A stretch of DNA of 64,000 bases from JBBRYB01 sp038238115 (GCA_038238115.1 JBBRYB010000010.1:1-64000); one strand, 5' to 3'. Numbered from the stretch's first letter, positions 8,909 to 16,571 are shown. The notes: generated by a model not told the origin, from the sequence alone. Translations and numbers: made by a program.

Positions 8909-9549
8909 TGACTCCCTTTGATTCAGCCCTCAACGAGATGAACGGCGGCTCGTCGGCCTCAGGGCTCGACGACCACATCTACCAGCGGCTCCTCAAGGAG
9001 CGCATCGTCTTCCTCGGCTCAGAGGTCAAGGACCAGAACGCCAACGCGATCTGCGCCCAGATGCTGCTGCTCAACGCCGAGGACGCCGACACCGACATCT
9101 ACTTCTACATCAACTCTCCCGGTGGCTCCGTCGACTCCGGGATGGCGATCTACGACACCATGCAGTTCATCTCCAACGACGTGGCCACCTTCGGGATGGG
9201 TCTGGCGGCGTCGATGGGCCAGTTCCTGCTCTGCGCGGGCGCAAAAGGCAAGCGCTACGCCCTGCCGCACGCGCGCATCATGATGCACCAACCGTCCGGA
9301 GGCATGGGCGGCTCGGCTTCCGACATCAAGATCCAGGCCGAGCAGTCGCTCTACATCAAGAAGATTCTCTTCGACCTGATCAGCCAGCACACCGGCCAGG
9401 AGCTGTCCCAGGTGGAGCTCGACGCCGACCGTGACCGCTGGTTCACCGCCGATCAGGCCAGGGACTACGGCTTTATCGACCACGTGGTCTCGCAGGCCAC
9501 CCAGGTCGTCTCAGGCGGCACCCCCAACTCGCCAGACGGTGCCGCATGA
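8908..9549 (+). CDS. clpP1: ATP-dependent Clp protease proteolytic subunit 1
   Basis: The serine-protease chamber subunit of Clp. The catalytic triad is Ser102 (GLAASMGQF), His127 (ARIMMHQPSG) and Asp176 (DRDRWF). INSPGGSVDSG is the conserved substrate-channel segment. In Actinobacteria ClpP1 and ClpP2 form mixed two-ring tetradecamers that work with ClpX or ClpC1. I chose GTG 8908 (213 residues) because of the leaderless -10 just upstream; ATG 8938 is an alternative. The reading frame stays open for 350 bases further upstream, but that part lacks homology and overlaps the Nudix gene. It overlaps a possible upstream clpP2 start by ATGA and is clearly cotranscribed with clpP2. Confidence 0.96.
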   Translation: MTPFDSALNEMNGGSSASGLDDHIYQRLLKERIVFLGSEVKDQNANAICAQMLLLNAEDADTDIYFYINSPGGSVDSGMAIYDTMQFISNDVATFGMGLAASMGQFLLCAGAKGKRYALPHARIMMHQPSGGMGGSASDIKIQAEQSLYIKKILFDLISQHTGQELSQVELDADRDRWFTADQARDYGFIDHVVSQATQVVSGGTPNSPDGAA

Positions 9550-9587
9550 CCGTCAACCCGCTCCTCGTCGCTTCCGGAGGCCCCGAC

Positions 9588-10235
9588 ATGAACAACGTTC
9601 CGCTGCACCAGCTGAGCGCGCCGAGCGCTGAGTACTTCATTCCGCAGTGGGAGGAGCGGACGTCGTACGGCGTACGCCGCATCGACCCCTTCGCCAAGCT
9701 GTTCGAGGACCGCATCATCTTCCTCGGCACGCCGATCTCCGACGACATCGCCAACGCGGTCATGGCGCAGCTGCTCTGCCTCGCGTCGATGGACCCCGAC
9801 CGTGACATCAGCATCTACATCAACTCACCCGGCGGCTCGTTCACCGCGCTGACCGCTATCTACGACACGCTGCGCTACCTCAAGCCCGACGTGCAGACCA
9901 TCTGCCTCGGCCAGGCCGCCTCGGCCGCTGCCGTGCTCCTCGCGGCCGGCACCAAGGGCAAGCGGCTCGCGCTGCCCAACAGCCGCATCCTCATCCACCA
10001 GCCCTACACCGAGGGCACCTACGGCCAGGCGAGCGACATCGAGATCCAGGCCAACGAGATCTTGCGGATGCGTTCACTGCTCGAGCAGATGATCTCCGAG
10101 AACACTGGCAAGTCCATGGAGGAGGTCAGCCGCGACATCGAGCGCGACAAGATCCTCACGGCCGAGCAGGCCATCGAGTACGGGCTGATCGATCAGGTCC
10201 TCGAGTCGCAGAAGGCGACACTGGTCAACGCCTAG
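9588..10235 (+). CDS. clpP2: ATP-dependent Clp protease proteolytic subunit 2
   Basis: The second ClpP paralogue, 215 residues, with triad Ser112 (GQAASAAAV), His137 (RILIHQPY) and Asp187 (ERDKIL). The N-terminal YFIPQWEERTSYG stretch is typical of actinobacterial ClpP2. Two starts are possible: ATG 9546, overlapping the clpP1 stop, and ATG 9588. I prefer 9588 because GGAGG lies seven bases upstream of it, while 9546 has no such site. It is cotranscribed with clpP1 under the shared ClgR-like control region. Confidence 0.96.
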   Translation: MNNVPLHQLSAPSAEYFIPQWEERTSYGVRRIDPFAKLFEDRIIFLGTPISDDIANAVMAQLLCLASMDPDRDISIYINSPGGSFTALTAIYDTLRYLKPDVQTICLGQAASAAAVLLAAGTKGKRLALPNSRILIHQPYTEGTYGQASDIEIQANEILRMRSLLEQMISENTGKSMEEVSRDIERDKILTAEQAIEYGLIDQVLESQKATLVNA

Positions 10236-10252
10236 TTCGCAGATCCCGGCGG

Positions 10253-10281
10253 TTGACCGTCCCGACAGGTACGGTCAACAT
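10253..10281 (+). promoter_or_regulatory. clpX promoter with embedded inverted repeat
   Basis: TTGACCGT (10253-10260) and ACGGTCAA (10271-10278) form a perfect 8-bp inverted repeat with a 10-base spacer. TTGACC is an ideal -35. A -10 could be CAACAT (10276-10281, 17-base spacing) or the TACGGT inside the repeat. The overlap of repeat and promoter suggests a repressor site. Confidence 0.45.
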
Positions 10282-10340
10282 GGAAACCACCGGCCGCGGC
10301 GCGCGAGGCACCGTGACCCGAGGACAAGGAGACGTCGCGG

Positions 10341-11621
10341 GTGGCACGCATTGGTGACGGCGCAGATCTGCTGAAGTGCTCGTTTTGCGGGAAGAGCCAA
10401 AAGCAGGTCAAAAAGCTCATCGCCGGGCCGGGTGTCTACATCTGCGACGAGTGCATCGACTTGTGCAACGAGATCATCGAGGAGGAGCTGTCCGAGGGCA
10501 GCGAGCTCGGCCTCGAGGAGCTGCCCAAGCCTCGGGAGATCTACGACTTCCTCAACGGCTACGTCATCGGCCAGGACTCCGCGAAGAAGTCACTCGCCGT
10601 GGCGGTGTACAACCACTACAAGCGCATCCAGGCGGCCGTCGGTGCTGTCGCCCGGCACGGCAAGGAAGAGCCGGTCGAGCTGGCCAAGTCCAACATCTTG
10701 ATGATCGGGCCGACGGGCTGCGGCAAGACGTACCTGGCGCAGACCCTCGCCCGGATGCTCAACGTCCCGTTCGCCATCGCAGACGCCACCGCGCTCACCG
10801 AGGCGGGGTATGTCGGTGAGGACGTCGAAAACATCCTGCTCAAGCTCATCCAGGCCGCCGACTACGACGTCAAGAAGGCCGAGACGGGCATCATCTACAT
10901 CGACGAGGTCGACAAGGTCGCGCGGAAGTCCGAGAACCCGTCCATCACCCGCGACGTGTCCGGCGAAGGTGTGCAGCAGGCTCTGCTCAAGATCCTTGAG
11001 GGCACGACCGCCTCGGTGCCGCCGCAGGGCGGACGCAAGCACCCGCACCAGGAGTTCATCCAGATCGACACCACCAACATCCTCTTCATCGTGGGCGGCG
11101 CCTTCGCGGGTCTCGAGCGCATCATCGAGCAGCGCGCAGGCAAGAAGACCCTCGGCTTCACGGCCGAGCTGGTGTCGAACTCCGAGGCTGACATCGACCA
11201 GCTCTTCGCCGACGTCCGTCCCGAGGACCTGCTCAAGTTCGGGCTGATCCCGGAGTTCGTGGGCAGGCTTCCCGTCATCGCGACCGTTGACAAGCTCGGC
11301 GAGGCGGATCTGATGCGCATCCTGGTCGAGCCGCGTAACGCGCTCACGAAGCAGTACCAGAAGCTCTTCGAGATCGACAACGTCGATCTGGAGTTCACCG
11401 ACGACGCCGTCGAGGCGATCGCAGACCAGGCGATGCTGCGCGGCACTGGCGCGCGCGGCCTCCGTGCGATCCTCGAGGAAGTTCTGCTCAACGTGATGTA
11501 CGACGTCCCCTCCCGCGCCGACATCGCCAAGGTGGTCGTGACCGGCGAGGTCGTCTCGGACAACGTGAACCCGACCCTCGTCCCGCGCGAAGCCCCCGCC
11601 AAGAAGAAGAAGTCCGCCTGA
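10341..11621 (+). CDS. clpX: ATP-dependent Clp protease ATP-binding subunit ClpX
   Basis: The AAA+ unfoldase that feeds substrates to ClpP1P2. It has an N-terminal zinc-binding domain with Cys13, Cys16, Cys35 and Cys38 (the CSFC and CDEC pairs), Walker A GPTGCGKT, Walker B IIYIDEVDK, and a sensor region GTGARGLR. At 426 residues it is the usual length. The start is GTG 10341, preceded by AAGGAG at nine bases. It is separated from clpP2 by 105 bases with its own promoter. It ends in a Lys-rich tail and is followed by a hairpin repeat shared with the convergent gene. Confidence 0.98.
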   Translation: MARIGDGADLLKCSFCGKSQKQVKKLIAGPGVYICDECIDLCNEIIEEELSEGSELGLEELPKPREIYDFLNGYVIGQDSAKKSLAVAVYNHYKRIQAAVGAVARHGKEEPVELAKSNILMIGPTGCGKTYLAQTLARMLNVPFAIADATALTEAGYVGEDVENILLKLIQAADYDVKKAETGIIYIDEVDKVARKSENPSITRDVSGEGVQQALLKILEGTTASVPPQGGRKHPHQEFIQIDTTNILFIVGGAFAGLERIIEQRAGKKTLGFTAELVSNSEADIDQLFADVRPEDLLKFGLIPEFVGRLPVIATVDKLGEADLMRILVEPRNALTKQYQKLFEIDNVDLEFTDDAVEAIADQAMLRGTGARGLRAILEEVLLNVMYDVPSRADIAKVVVTGEVVSDNVNPTLVPREAPAKKKKSA

Positions 11622-11638
11622 CCCACCTCCCTTTTTGC

Positions 11639-11690
11639 GATTCGTCCTGTCGACGCCGGGGACGGCGAGTCACGGCTAACAGGACGAATC
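11639..11690. repeat. Hairpin repeat family 1, copy A (also terminator-like)
   Basis: The outer arms GATTCGTCCTGT (11639-11650) and ACAGGACGAATC (11679-11690) are a perfect 12-bp inverted repeat around an inner CCGgggaCGG dyad. It lies between convergent clpX and the DUF559-type gene, so it could end both transcripts. A second copy of the whole element, including its inner part, is at 13059-13108. Confidence 0.75.
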
Positions 11691-11701
11691 GAGGAAAGCG
11701 A

Positions 11702-12952
11702 TCAGATCTGGGTGCGACGGGGCACGCCGATGTCCATGAGGTCCTGCATGATCTCCGCCGGAGCGAGCCGGATCTCGATGTTGCTGCAGCGCAGCACCAG
11801 CCGGCCCGAGATGACCACACCTCGCTCGCGGCGCATGTCGCGCCACCAGTTCTCGGTCTCGAGGTGGAAGCCACCATCGATCTCTAGTACAACCACCGTG
11901 CCGTCGGGAAGCTCCCACTCGCAGTCGAGGTAACGCCGACGCCCGTGCCGATCGCGGCGTAGCACCTGCCGGCGTGGCGGCTGGAGATCGTACTCGCGAC
12001 AGATCCGGCCCAAGTCGATCTCCGCGAACGACTGGGCTCCGCCGGCGATGTCACCGAGAGCCAGCCGAAGCTGCTTGCCATGGCGGAGCTTGCTGATCTC
12101 GAAGCTGGACAGCAGCAGGCGCTCGGTCGTGCTAAGTCGTTGCTGCACGACGGCGGCAAGCAGGCCGATCCCGGCGCGAAGCGACCCCTCACGCTCGGCC
12201 CTGAGCAGAGCCGCGATCTCAAGGCGGAGCCTGGGCGGTGATGATCCGGGTTGCAGCCACTGAACGTACGGCCGGCGGGTCTGGTGGAAGAAGAAGCCCG
12301 GGATGGGATCGATGGCTTGGCCCTTTCGCGTGATGACATCGACCACATCGGACTGCCAGCCCTTCAGGCCAGACCGCGAGCAGGCTGTGCCGTGCGAGAG
12401 AGCCGCCTCGGTCCCCGCGTGCAGGACACCGAGCCACTGGCGTTGCTCGTCCGTCAGCGGGCCGGTCTGCACGACGAAGACCTCCGGCGCCAGCTGCCGC
12501 CAGCGGCCGACGTCGATCTCATGGTCGATCTGGTGGCAGGTCCATCCAGCGTCATCGAGCTGGCCGCGTCGTACCAGGCCACGTTGCCGCACGAGCAGGT
12601 CGGCCGGGTCACGGCGACGCGCCCCGGGCGGATTGGCCAGGTCACGGCGACGCGCTTCGGGCGGATCGGCCGGGTCACGGCGACGCGCTTCGGGCGGATT
12701 GGCCGGGTCATGGCGACGCGCCTCGGGCGGATTGGCCGGGTCACGGCGACGCGCCTCGGGCGGATCGGCCAGCTCGCCCTCGCGCAGGTCGGACTGGTTG
12801 TGGTGGCGCCCGGTTGGCTTGCTGTAGCTGCCGCCGACCAGCGGCGGACCGAACGCTGACTTCAGAATTGCTGCGGCGTTGAGGTAGTCCCCGGTGCTTG
12901 GCGGCGCTTGGGTGTCCAGCTCCCTGCGGTTGGCCATGGGATCGGCTGACAT
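11702..12952 (-). CDS. AbiEi-like / DUF559 endonuclease-fold protein with internal tandem repeats
   Basis: A 416-residue protein in three parts. Residues 1-55 are unstructured. Residues 56-120 are 11-residue repeats of the form DPANPPEARRR, encoded by a 33-bp minisatellite. Then comes an AbiEi-antitoxin-like winged helix (LLVRQRGLVRRGQLDDAG, VFVVQTGPLTDEQRQWLG, ALSHGTACSRSG). The C-terminal domain (YLDCEWELPDGTVVVLEIDG, then WWRDMRRERGVVISGRLVLR) resembles DUF559, a restriction-endonuclease-like fold; D and E-x-D positions compatible with a metal site are present. Such proteins are common in Nocardioides-type genomes with no proven function. The start is ATG 12952, with ATG 12937 as an alternative. 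No partner toxin gene is adjacent. Hairpin repeats lie on both sides. Confidence 0.7.
   Translation of the reverse strand: MSADPMANRRELDTQAPPSTGDYLNAAAILKSAFGPPLVGGSYSKPTGRHHNQSDLREGELADPPEARRRDPANPPEARRHDPANPPEARRRDPADPPEARRRDLANPPGARRRDPADLLVRQRGLVRRGQLDDAGWTCHQIDHEIDVGRWRQLAPEVFVVQTGPLTDEQRQWLGVLHAGTEAALSHGTACSRSGLKGWQSDVVDVITRKGQAIDPIPGFFFHQTRRPYVQWLQPGSSPPRLRLEIAALLRAEREGSLRAGIGLLAAVVQQRLSTTERLLLSSFEISKLRHGKQLRLALGDIAGGAQSFAEIDLGRICREYDLQPPRRQVLRRDRHGRRRYLDCEWELPDGTVVVLEIDGGFHLETENWWRDMRRERGVVISGRLVLRCSNIEIRLAPAEIMQDLMDIGVPRRTQI
12602..12775. repeat. 33-bp minisatellite, five units plus a partial unit
   Basis: Units run 12602-12634, 12635-12667, 12668-12700, 12701-12733 and 12734-12766, then a truncated unit. 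Each begins GGCCgGGTCAcGGCGACGCG and is in frame within the DUF559-type gene. Units differ at only a few positions, mostly C/T. This is a coding tandem repeat with no spacers, so it is not a CRISPR array. Confidence 0.9.
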
Positions 12953-13058
12953 GTCCCGACCTTGCCGTAGGCGGCGGCGAGGCTTGATCCAGGGAGCAGA
13001 TCTGTGGATAGACGAGGCGCGTCCCGTGTGACGGTGGACAACCCCGCCGCCGCCCAGC

Positions 13059-13108
13059 ATTCGTCCTGCTGTCGTCGGGGATGGCGAGCCAGCTCCAGCA
13101 GGACGAAT
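13059..13108. repeat. Hairpin repeat family 1, copy B
   Basis: The arms ATTCGTCCTGCTG (13059-13071) and CAGCAGGACGAAT (13096-13108) are a perfect 13-bp inverted repeat. The interior (CGgGGAtGGCGAG) closely matches copy A, with changes that can be kept paired through G-U. It lies downstream of the flavoprotein gene and upstream of the DUF559-type gene start. Confidence 0.75.
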
Positions 13109-13125
13109 CGCGTGGGGGGGGGGGG

Positions 13126-14142
13126 TCAGTGGGCGAGCTGGTGGACGGCGGCGGTGAAGAGGGCGGGGAGCCGGGCGGCGGTCGGCACGATGGCGGGGGC
13201 GAGCAGTGGCCGGTTCCGCGCCCACAGCAGCGACTCGGTCAGGCATCGATAGCGGCGGCTCGAGCGCAGCCACAGCCGCTCGTAGTGCTGCGGGCGGCCC
13301 GCGATGATGCACTCGACGAGGCCCTGGGCGCACGCCAGCCCGACCGCGATGCCCTCACCGGTGAGCGCATCGACATAGCCGGCCGCGTCACCCACCAGGA
13401 ACACGCGGCCGGTATGCCGAGCCCGGCACCGCTGCCGCAGGGGACCGGCTCCGCGGGTGTCGGTCGCCTGCCCCAGCGGCAGCCGGGGGAGCAGGCTCGG
13501 AAAGCTTCGCAGTTGCTCCTCGAACGGCGCGCGCTGGGTCGTGAGCACCGCCACCGACACCAGGTCGTCGCCGACTGGGGTCACATACGCCTCCCTGCCG
13601 TGCGCCCAATGCACCTCGACCAGATCGGTCCACGCAGCGACAGTGAAGTGGCTGCGCAGGCCGTAGCGCGCCGCCCCCCTGGTCGGCAGGTCGAGGCCCA
13701 CCTGCCGGCGGATGCCGGAGTGCAACCCGTCGGCGGCGGCCAGGTAGCGCGCGGCGAGTCCGTCGCCGTACACCCCCCGGTCGTCCTGCTCGATAGCACC
13801 CACGGATCGTTGGTGAACGCGGATGCCCCGCGCATGCACGGCATCGAGAAGCGCCGCCTGCAACGCCGTCCGCCGCACGCCCAGCCCCACACCTGTGTCG
13901 AACGTCGCCTCCGCGCTCTGGCGACCGTTCGTGTAGCGGATGCCGCGGAAGCGCCGACCGGGAAGCGTCAGACCCAGCTCACGAAGCGCGCCCACGGCGC
14001 CGGGCATGAGCCCCTCGCCGCAGGCCTTGTCGATCGGTGCGGCGCGTGGCTCGGCGACCTCGACGGAAAGTCCGGCCCGATGCCCGAAGAGCGCGGTCGC
14101 GAGCCCCACCGGGCCCCCGCCGACGACGAGCAGGTCGATCAT
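13126..14142 (-). CDS. Geranylgeranyl-reductase-type FAD-dependent oxidoreductase (phenolic-lipid operon)
   Basis: A 338-residue flavoprotein. The N-terminal FAD-binding Rossmann motif is DLLVVGGGPVGLATALFG. A second FAD contact is VFLVGDAAGYVDALTGEG near residue 270, diagnostic of the group-A monooxygenase / geranylgeranyl-reductase superfamily. Its ATG overlaps the stop of the preceding methyltransferase by four bases (ATGA), so the two are translationally coupled. Next to a type III PKS and an isoprenylcysteine-type methyltransferase this matches the srsABC-like layout, where the flavoprotein hydroxylates an alkylresorcinol to a quinone-type phenolic lipid (known for Streptomyces). The substrate here is inferred. 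Twelve consecutive Gs lie immediately beyond the stop codon. Confidence 0.85.
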   Translation of the reverse strand: MIDLLVVGGGPVGLATALFGHRAGLSVEVAEPRAAPIDKACGEGLMPGAVGALRELGLTLPGRRFRGIRYTNGRQSAEATFDTGVGLGVRRTALQAALLDAVHARGIRVHQRSVGAIEQDDRGVYGDGLAARYLAAADGLHSGIRRQVGLDLPTRGAARYGLRSHFTVAAWTDLVEVHWAHGREAYVTPVGDDLVSVAVLTTQRAPFEEQLRSFPSLLPRLPLGQATDTRGAGPLRQRCRARHTGRVFLVGDAAGYVDALTGEGIAVGLACAQGLVECIIAGRPQHYERLWLRSSRRYRCLTESLLWARNRPLLAPAIVPTAARLPALFTAAVHQLAH

Positions 14143-14717
14143 GAGACGCGGCGGCCGTGTGCCCGTGCAGCGTCCCGTCCGGTGTTCGGGCCCGGGTCGG
14201 ACGCGGAGGCGAGCTGGGCCAGCGCGGCTTCCTCCGACCTGATCCGGACCCGCAGCAGCGCCGCATTCACCACGGTGAATGCCAGGGCCGTCAGCCAGGC
14301 CGAGTGAACCAGTGGCAGGGCGGCACCTTCGACCACCACCGCAACGTAGTTGGGATGGCGCAGCCACCGATAGGGCCCGCGGGCGACCAGCGCGTGACCG
14401 GGTACGACGATGACCCGGGTGTTCCACTGGTGGCCGAGGGAGGCGATGCACCACCACCGCAGGCCCTGCGACGCCAGCACCAGCGCCAGCATCGGCCAGC
14501 CGAGCGCCGGCACGAACGGTCTGCCGGCGGCCGTCACCTCGACGAGGCATCCGACGAGCAGCCCGGTGTGCAGGGCCACCATCGGCGGATAGTGGCGACG
14601 ACCGAACTCCCGGCCGCCGCGAGACCGGCTCCAGGCGGCGTTGCGCTGGGACACGACAAGCTCGGCAACCCGTTCCAGGGCCACCGCGACCAGCAGAGCG
14701 ACGTACCAGCTCACCAT
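14139..14717 (-). CDS. Isoprenylcysteine-carboxyl-methyltransferase family protein (phenolic-lipid operon)
   Basis: An integral membrane protein of 192 residues with about five hydrophobic segments. The ICMT signature is near residues 125-150: HALVARGPYRWLRHPNYVAVV, with the RHPxY that binds S-adenosylmethionine. Bacterial members next to type III polyketide synthases O-methylate the polyketide product (SrsB/BpsB type). The start is ATG 14717, overlapping the PKS stop by seven bases. The stop overlaps the flavoprotein start. Tight coupling of the three genes supports a joint pathway at the membrane. Confidence 0.88.
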   Translation of the reverse strand: MVSWYVALLVAVALERVAELVVSQRNAAWSRSRGGREFGRRHYPPMVALHTGLLVGCLVEVTAAGRPFVPALGWPMLALVLASQGLRWWCIASLGHQWNTRVIVVPGHALVARGPYRWLRHPNYVAVVVEGAALPLVHSAWLTALAFTVVNAALLRVRIRSEEAALAQLASASDPGPNTGRDAARAHGRRVS

Positions 14718-15763
14718 CGCAGCAGGACCAGCTCGGAGCAGAAGCCCGGTCCCATCGCGAAGAGGAGCACCGGCGACCCGGCGGCCGGCGGCTGCTCGTC
14801 GATGGTGTCACGGAGAACGTGCAAGACCGACGCCGACGACAGGTTGCCGATCTGGGCCAGTGAGCGTCGAGTCAGCGCGAGGGCCCGCGGCGGCAGGTCG
14901 AGCGCTTCCTCGACGGCCACCAGGACCTTGGGGCCGCCGGGGTGTGCCACCCAGGCGGTGATGTCGCGTGCCTCGAGGTCATGCTGCTTCAGGAACTGGG
15001 TGACGTCGTCGCGCAGATAGCGGCTGACGAGGCTCGGCACCTCGGCGCCCAGCACGATCTTCAGCCCACCGGCGCTGATGTCCCAGCCCATCGCCCGCTC
15101 GGTGTCCGGGTAGAGGTGGGAGGTGCTGGCCACCACGGTCGGCCCGCCAGCCGAGCGCTCGTCGCCAACCATAACGACCGCCGCGCCGCCGTCGCCGAAC
15201 AGTCCGCTCGCCACCAGGTTTGCCGTAGAGGGGTCGTCGCGTTGCAGGGTCAGCGAGCACAGCTCGACCGACAACAGCACCGCCACCCCGGCCGGATCGC
15301 CGCGCAGGTAGTCGTGCAGGCGGGCGATCCCGGCGGCGCCGGCGACGCAGCCCAGGCCGAAGAGCGGCAGCCGCTTGACGTCGCTGCGCAGGCCGATCAT
15401 CGCCGCGATGCGCGACTCGATCGAGGGGACCGCGAGACCGGTCACAGTCGTGGAGATGACCAGGTCGACGTCGGCTGGTCCGAGAGCCGCGCCGTGCAGC
15501 GCTCCGAGGATCGCCTCCGCGCCCAGGTCCACGGCCACGTCGATGAAGGCGTCGTTGGACTGGCCGAAGTGCGCAAGCTCGCCGTAGCGCTCGATCGGCA
15601 GAGCGAGGTGCCTGGTGCTGACGGAGGCGCTGTTGTGCAGCCGGTCGAGCAGCGCGCGCCTGTCGACGTCGGGGAGGCACAGGCCCGCGAACTTCTCGGT
15701 AATCTCTGCCTGGGTATAGCGGTGACGAGGGAGCACCGGATGCACGGCTGCGATTCGGGTCAC
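14711..15763 (-). CDS. Type III polyketide synthase (alkylresorcinol/alkylpyrone type)
   Basis: A chalcone/stilbene-synthase-fold enzyme of 350 residues with the full triad: Cys in FGLGCVAGAAG, His in AWVAHPGGPKVL and Asn in GNLSSASVL. The closing GPGFCSELVLLRW is typical of the family. It condenses a starter acyl-CoA with malonyl-CoA units. The methyltransferase and flavoprotein behind it suggest long-chain alkylresorcinol or pyrone phenolic lipids, as made by srs-type operons. The start is GTG 15763, six bases after TAGGCT (15770-15775 on the opposite strand), so the mRNA is probably leaderless. A TetR gene follows 26 bases away in the same direction, upstream. Confidence 0.93.
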   Translation of the reverse strand: MTRIAAVHPVLPRHRYTQAEITEKFAGLCLPDVDRRALLDRLHNSASVSTRHLALPIERYGELAHFGQSNDAFIDVAVDLGAEAILGALHGAALGPADVDLVISTTVTGLAVPSIESRIAAMIGLRSDVKRLPLFGLGCVAGAAGIARLHDYLRGDPAGVAVLLSVELCSLTLQRDDPSTANLVASGLFGDGGAAVVMVGDERSAGGPTVVASTSHLYPDTERAMGWDISAGGLKIVLGAEVPSLVSRYLRDDVTQFLKQHDLEARDITAWVAHPGGPKVLVAVEEALDLPPRALALTRRSLAQIGNLSSASVLHVLRDTIDEQPPAAGSPVLLFAMGPGFCSELVLLRW

Positions 15764-15769
15764 GCCCTG

Positions 15770-15775
15770 AGCCTA
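15770..15775 (-). promoter_or_regulatory. Leaderless -10 element of the type III PKS operon
   Basis: TAGGCT on the minus strand is followed by six bases and the GTG start. It lies in the short gap behind the TetR gene, so the PKS operon has its own promoter. Confidence 0.5.
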
Positions 15776-15789
15776 CGTGGCCGCGCGGG

Positions 15790-16512
15790 TCAGCGTCGGT
15801 GACGTGTGCCCGTGCCAGCCGGGTCCTCCGATGACGAGGCGTCGGTCGGCGGAGGGCGCGAGCTGGACTCGCGTAGGTCTTGCAGGCTCATCGAGGGGCC
15901 GCCGATCGGCTCGCGGCTGTGGCGGCCCGGGCGGAGCCCTTCGACCAGGAGGTCGAGGTGTCGGTGGGCGAGCCGGGCGTTGAGCTCGGGCGGAATGGGG
16001 CCGGGCAGCGGCCGGGACAACCGCACGAGCATCAGCCCGATGTCGGCAAACGTCACGTCATCCGGCAGCGTGCCGTCTGCGTGCGCGGCGTCGATGATCA
16101 GCTGGATCGCCCGTGCGGAGGCCGTCCGGACCGGAAGCAGCTCCTCGTCGTCCAGGTCGATCTCGTCGAGAACCAGCGGTATGACGGCCGACACGCGGAG
16201 GTCGAGCACCGCGTGCATGTACCTCGTCAGCGCGTCGAAACCGTCGGGCTCCTCGGCCAGGGCGCGCTCTGCCGTCGCCTTGGTGTGGACCAGGGCGTCG
16301 AGCACCACGGCGCGCAGCAGCGACTGGCGGTCCCCGAAGCGCCGGTAGAGCGTGGCGATGCCGACACCCGCCCGCCGCGCCACCTCCTCCAGTGGTGCGC
16401 CCACACCGCGCTCGAGGAAGACGTCCCGGGCCGCCGCCAGAAGCTGGCTCTGGTTACGCCGGGCGTCCGCGCGCAACGGGCGAACTCCCTCAGCGTGCGG
16501 TGACTGCGTCAT
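15790..16512 (-). CDS. TetR/AcrR family transcriptional regulator
   Basis: A 240-residue repressor. The N-terminal helix-turn-helix spans about residues 20-60 (LLAAARDVFLERG, LEEVARRAGVGIATLYRRFGDRQSLLRAVV). A ligand-binding helical domain follows to about residue 190, then a Ser/Pro/Arg-rich tail of about 40 residues outside the fold. The start is ATG 16512, preceded by CAGGAG at about ten bases. It is divergent from the MFS exporter gene, and two matching dyads in the shared gap make exporter and self control likely. It also reads toward the PKS operon, which it could influence by read-through. Confidence 0.93.
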   Translation of the reverse strand: MTQSPHAEGVRPLRADARRNQSQLLAAARDVFLERGVGAPLEEVARRAGVGIATLYRRFGDRQSLLRAVVLDALVHTKATAERALAEEPDGFDALTRYMHAVLDLRVSAVIPLVLDEIDLDDEELLPVRTASARAIQLIIDAAHADGTLPDDVTFADIGLMLVRLSRPLPGPIPPELNARLAHRHLDLLVEGLRPGRHSREPIGGPSMSLQDLRESSSRPPPTDASSSEDPAGTGTRHRR

Positions 16513-16571
16513 CGGGCCACGGCTCCTGACAGGGCTGTCGTCGGTTCCTCGGACATCATCCTACTGCGATC

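Noticed and set aside
12602..12775. CRISPR-like array of 33-bp units
   Set aside because: The units are contiguous with no unique spacers, keep an open reading frame and translate to an 11-residue peptide repeat. No cas genes are near.
11702..12952. A complete type IV toxin-antitoxin pair
   Set aside because: The AbiEi-like part suggests an antitoxin, but there is no AbiEii-type nucleotidyltransferase gene beside it. The C-terminal nuclease-like domain makes it a stand-alone protein.
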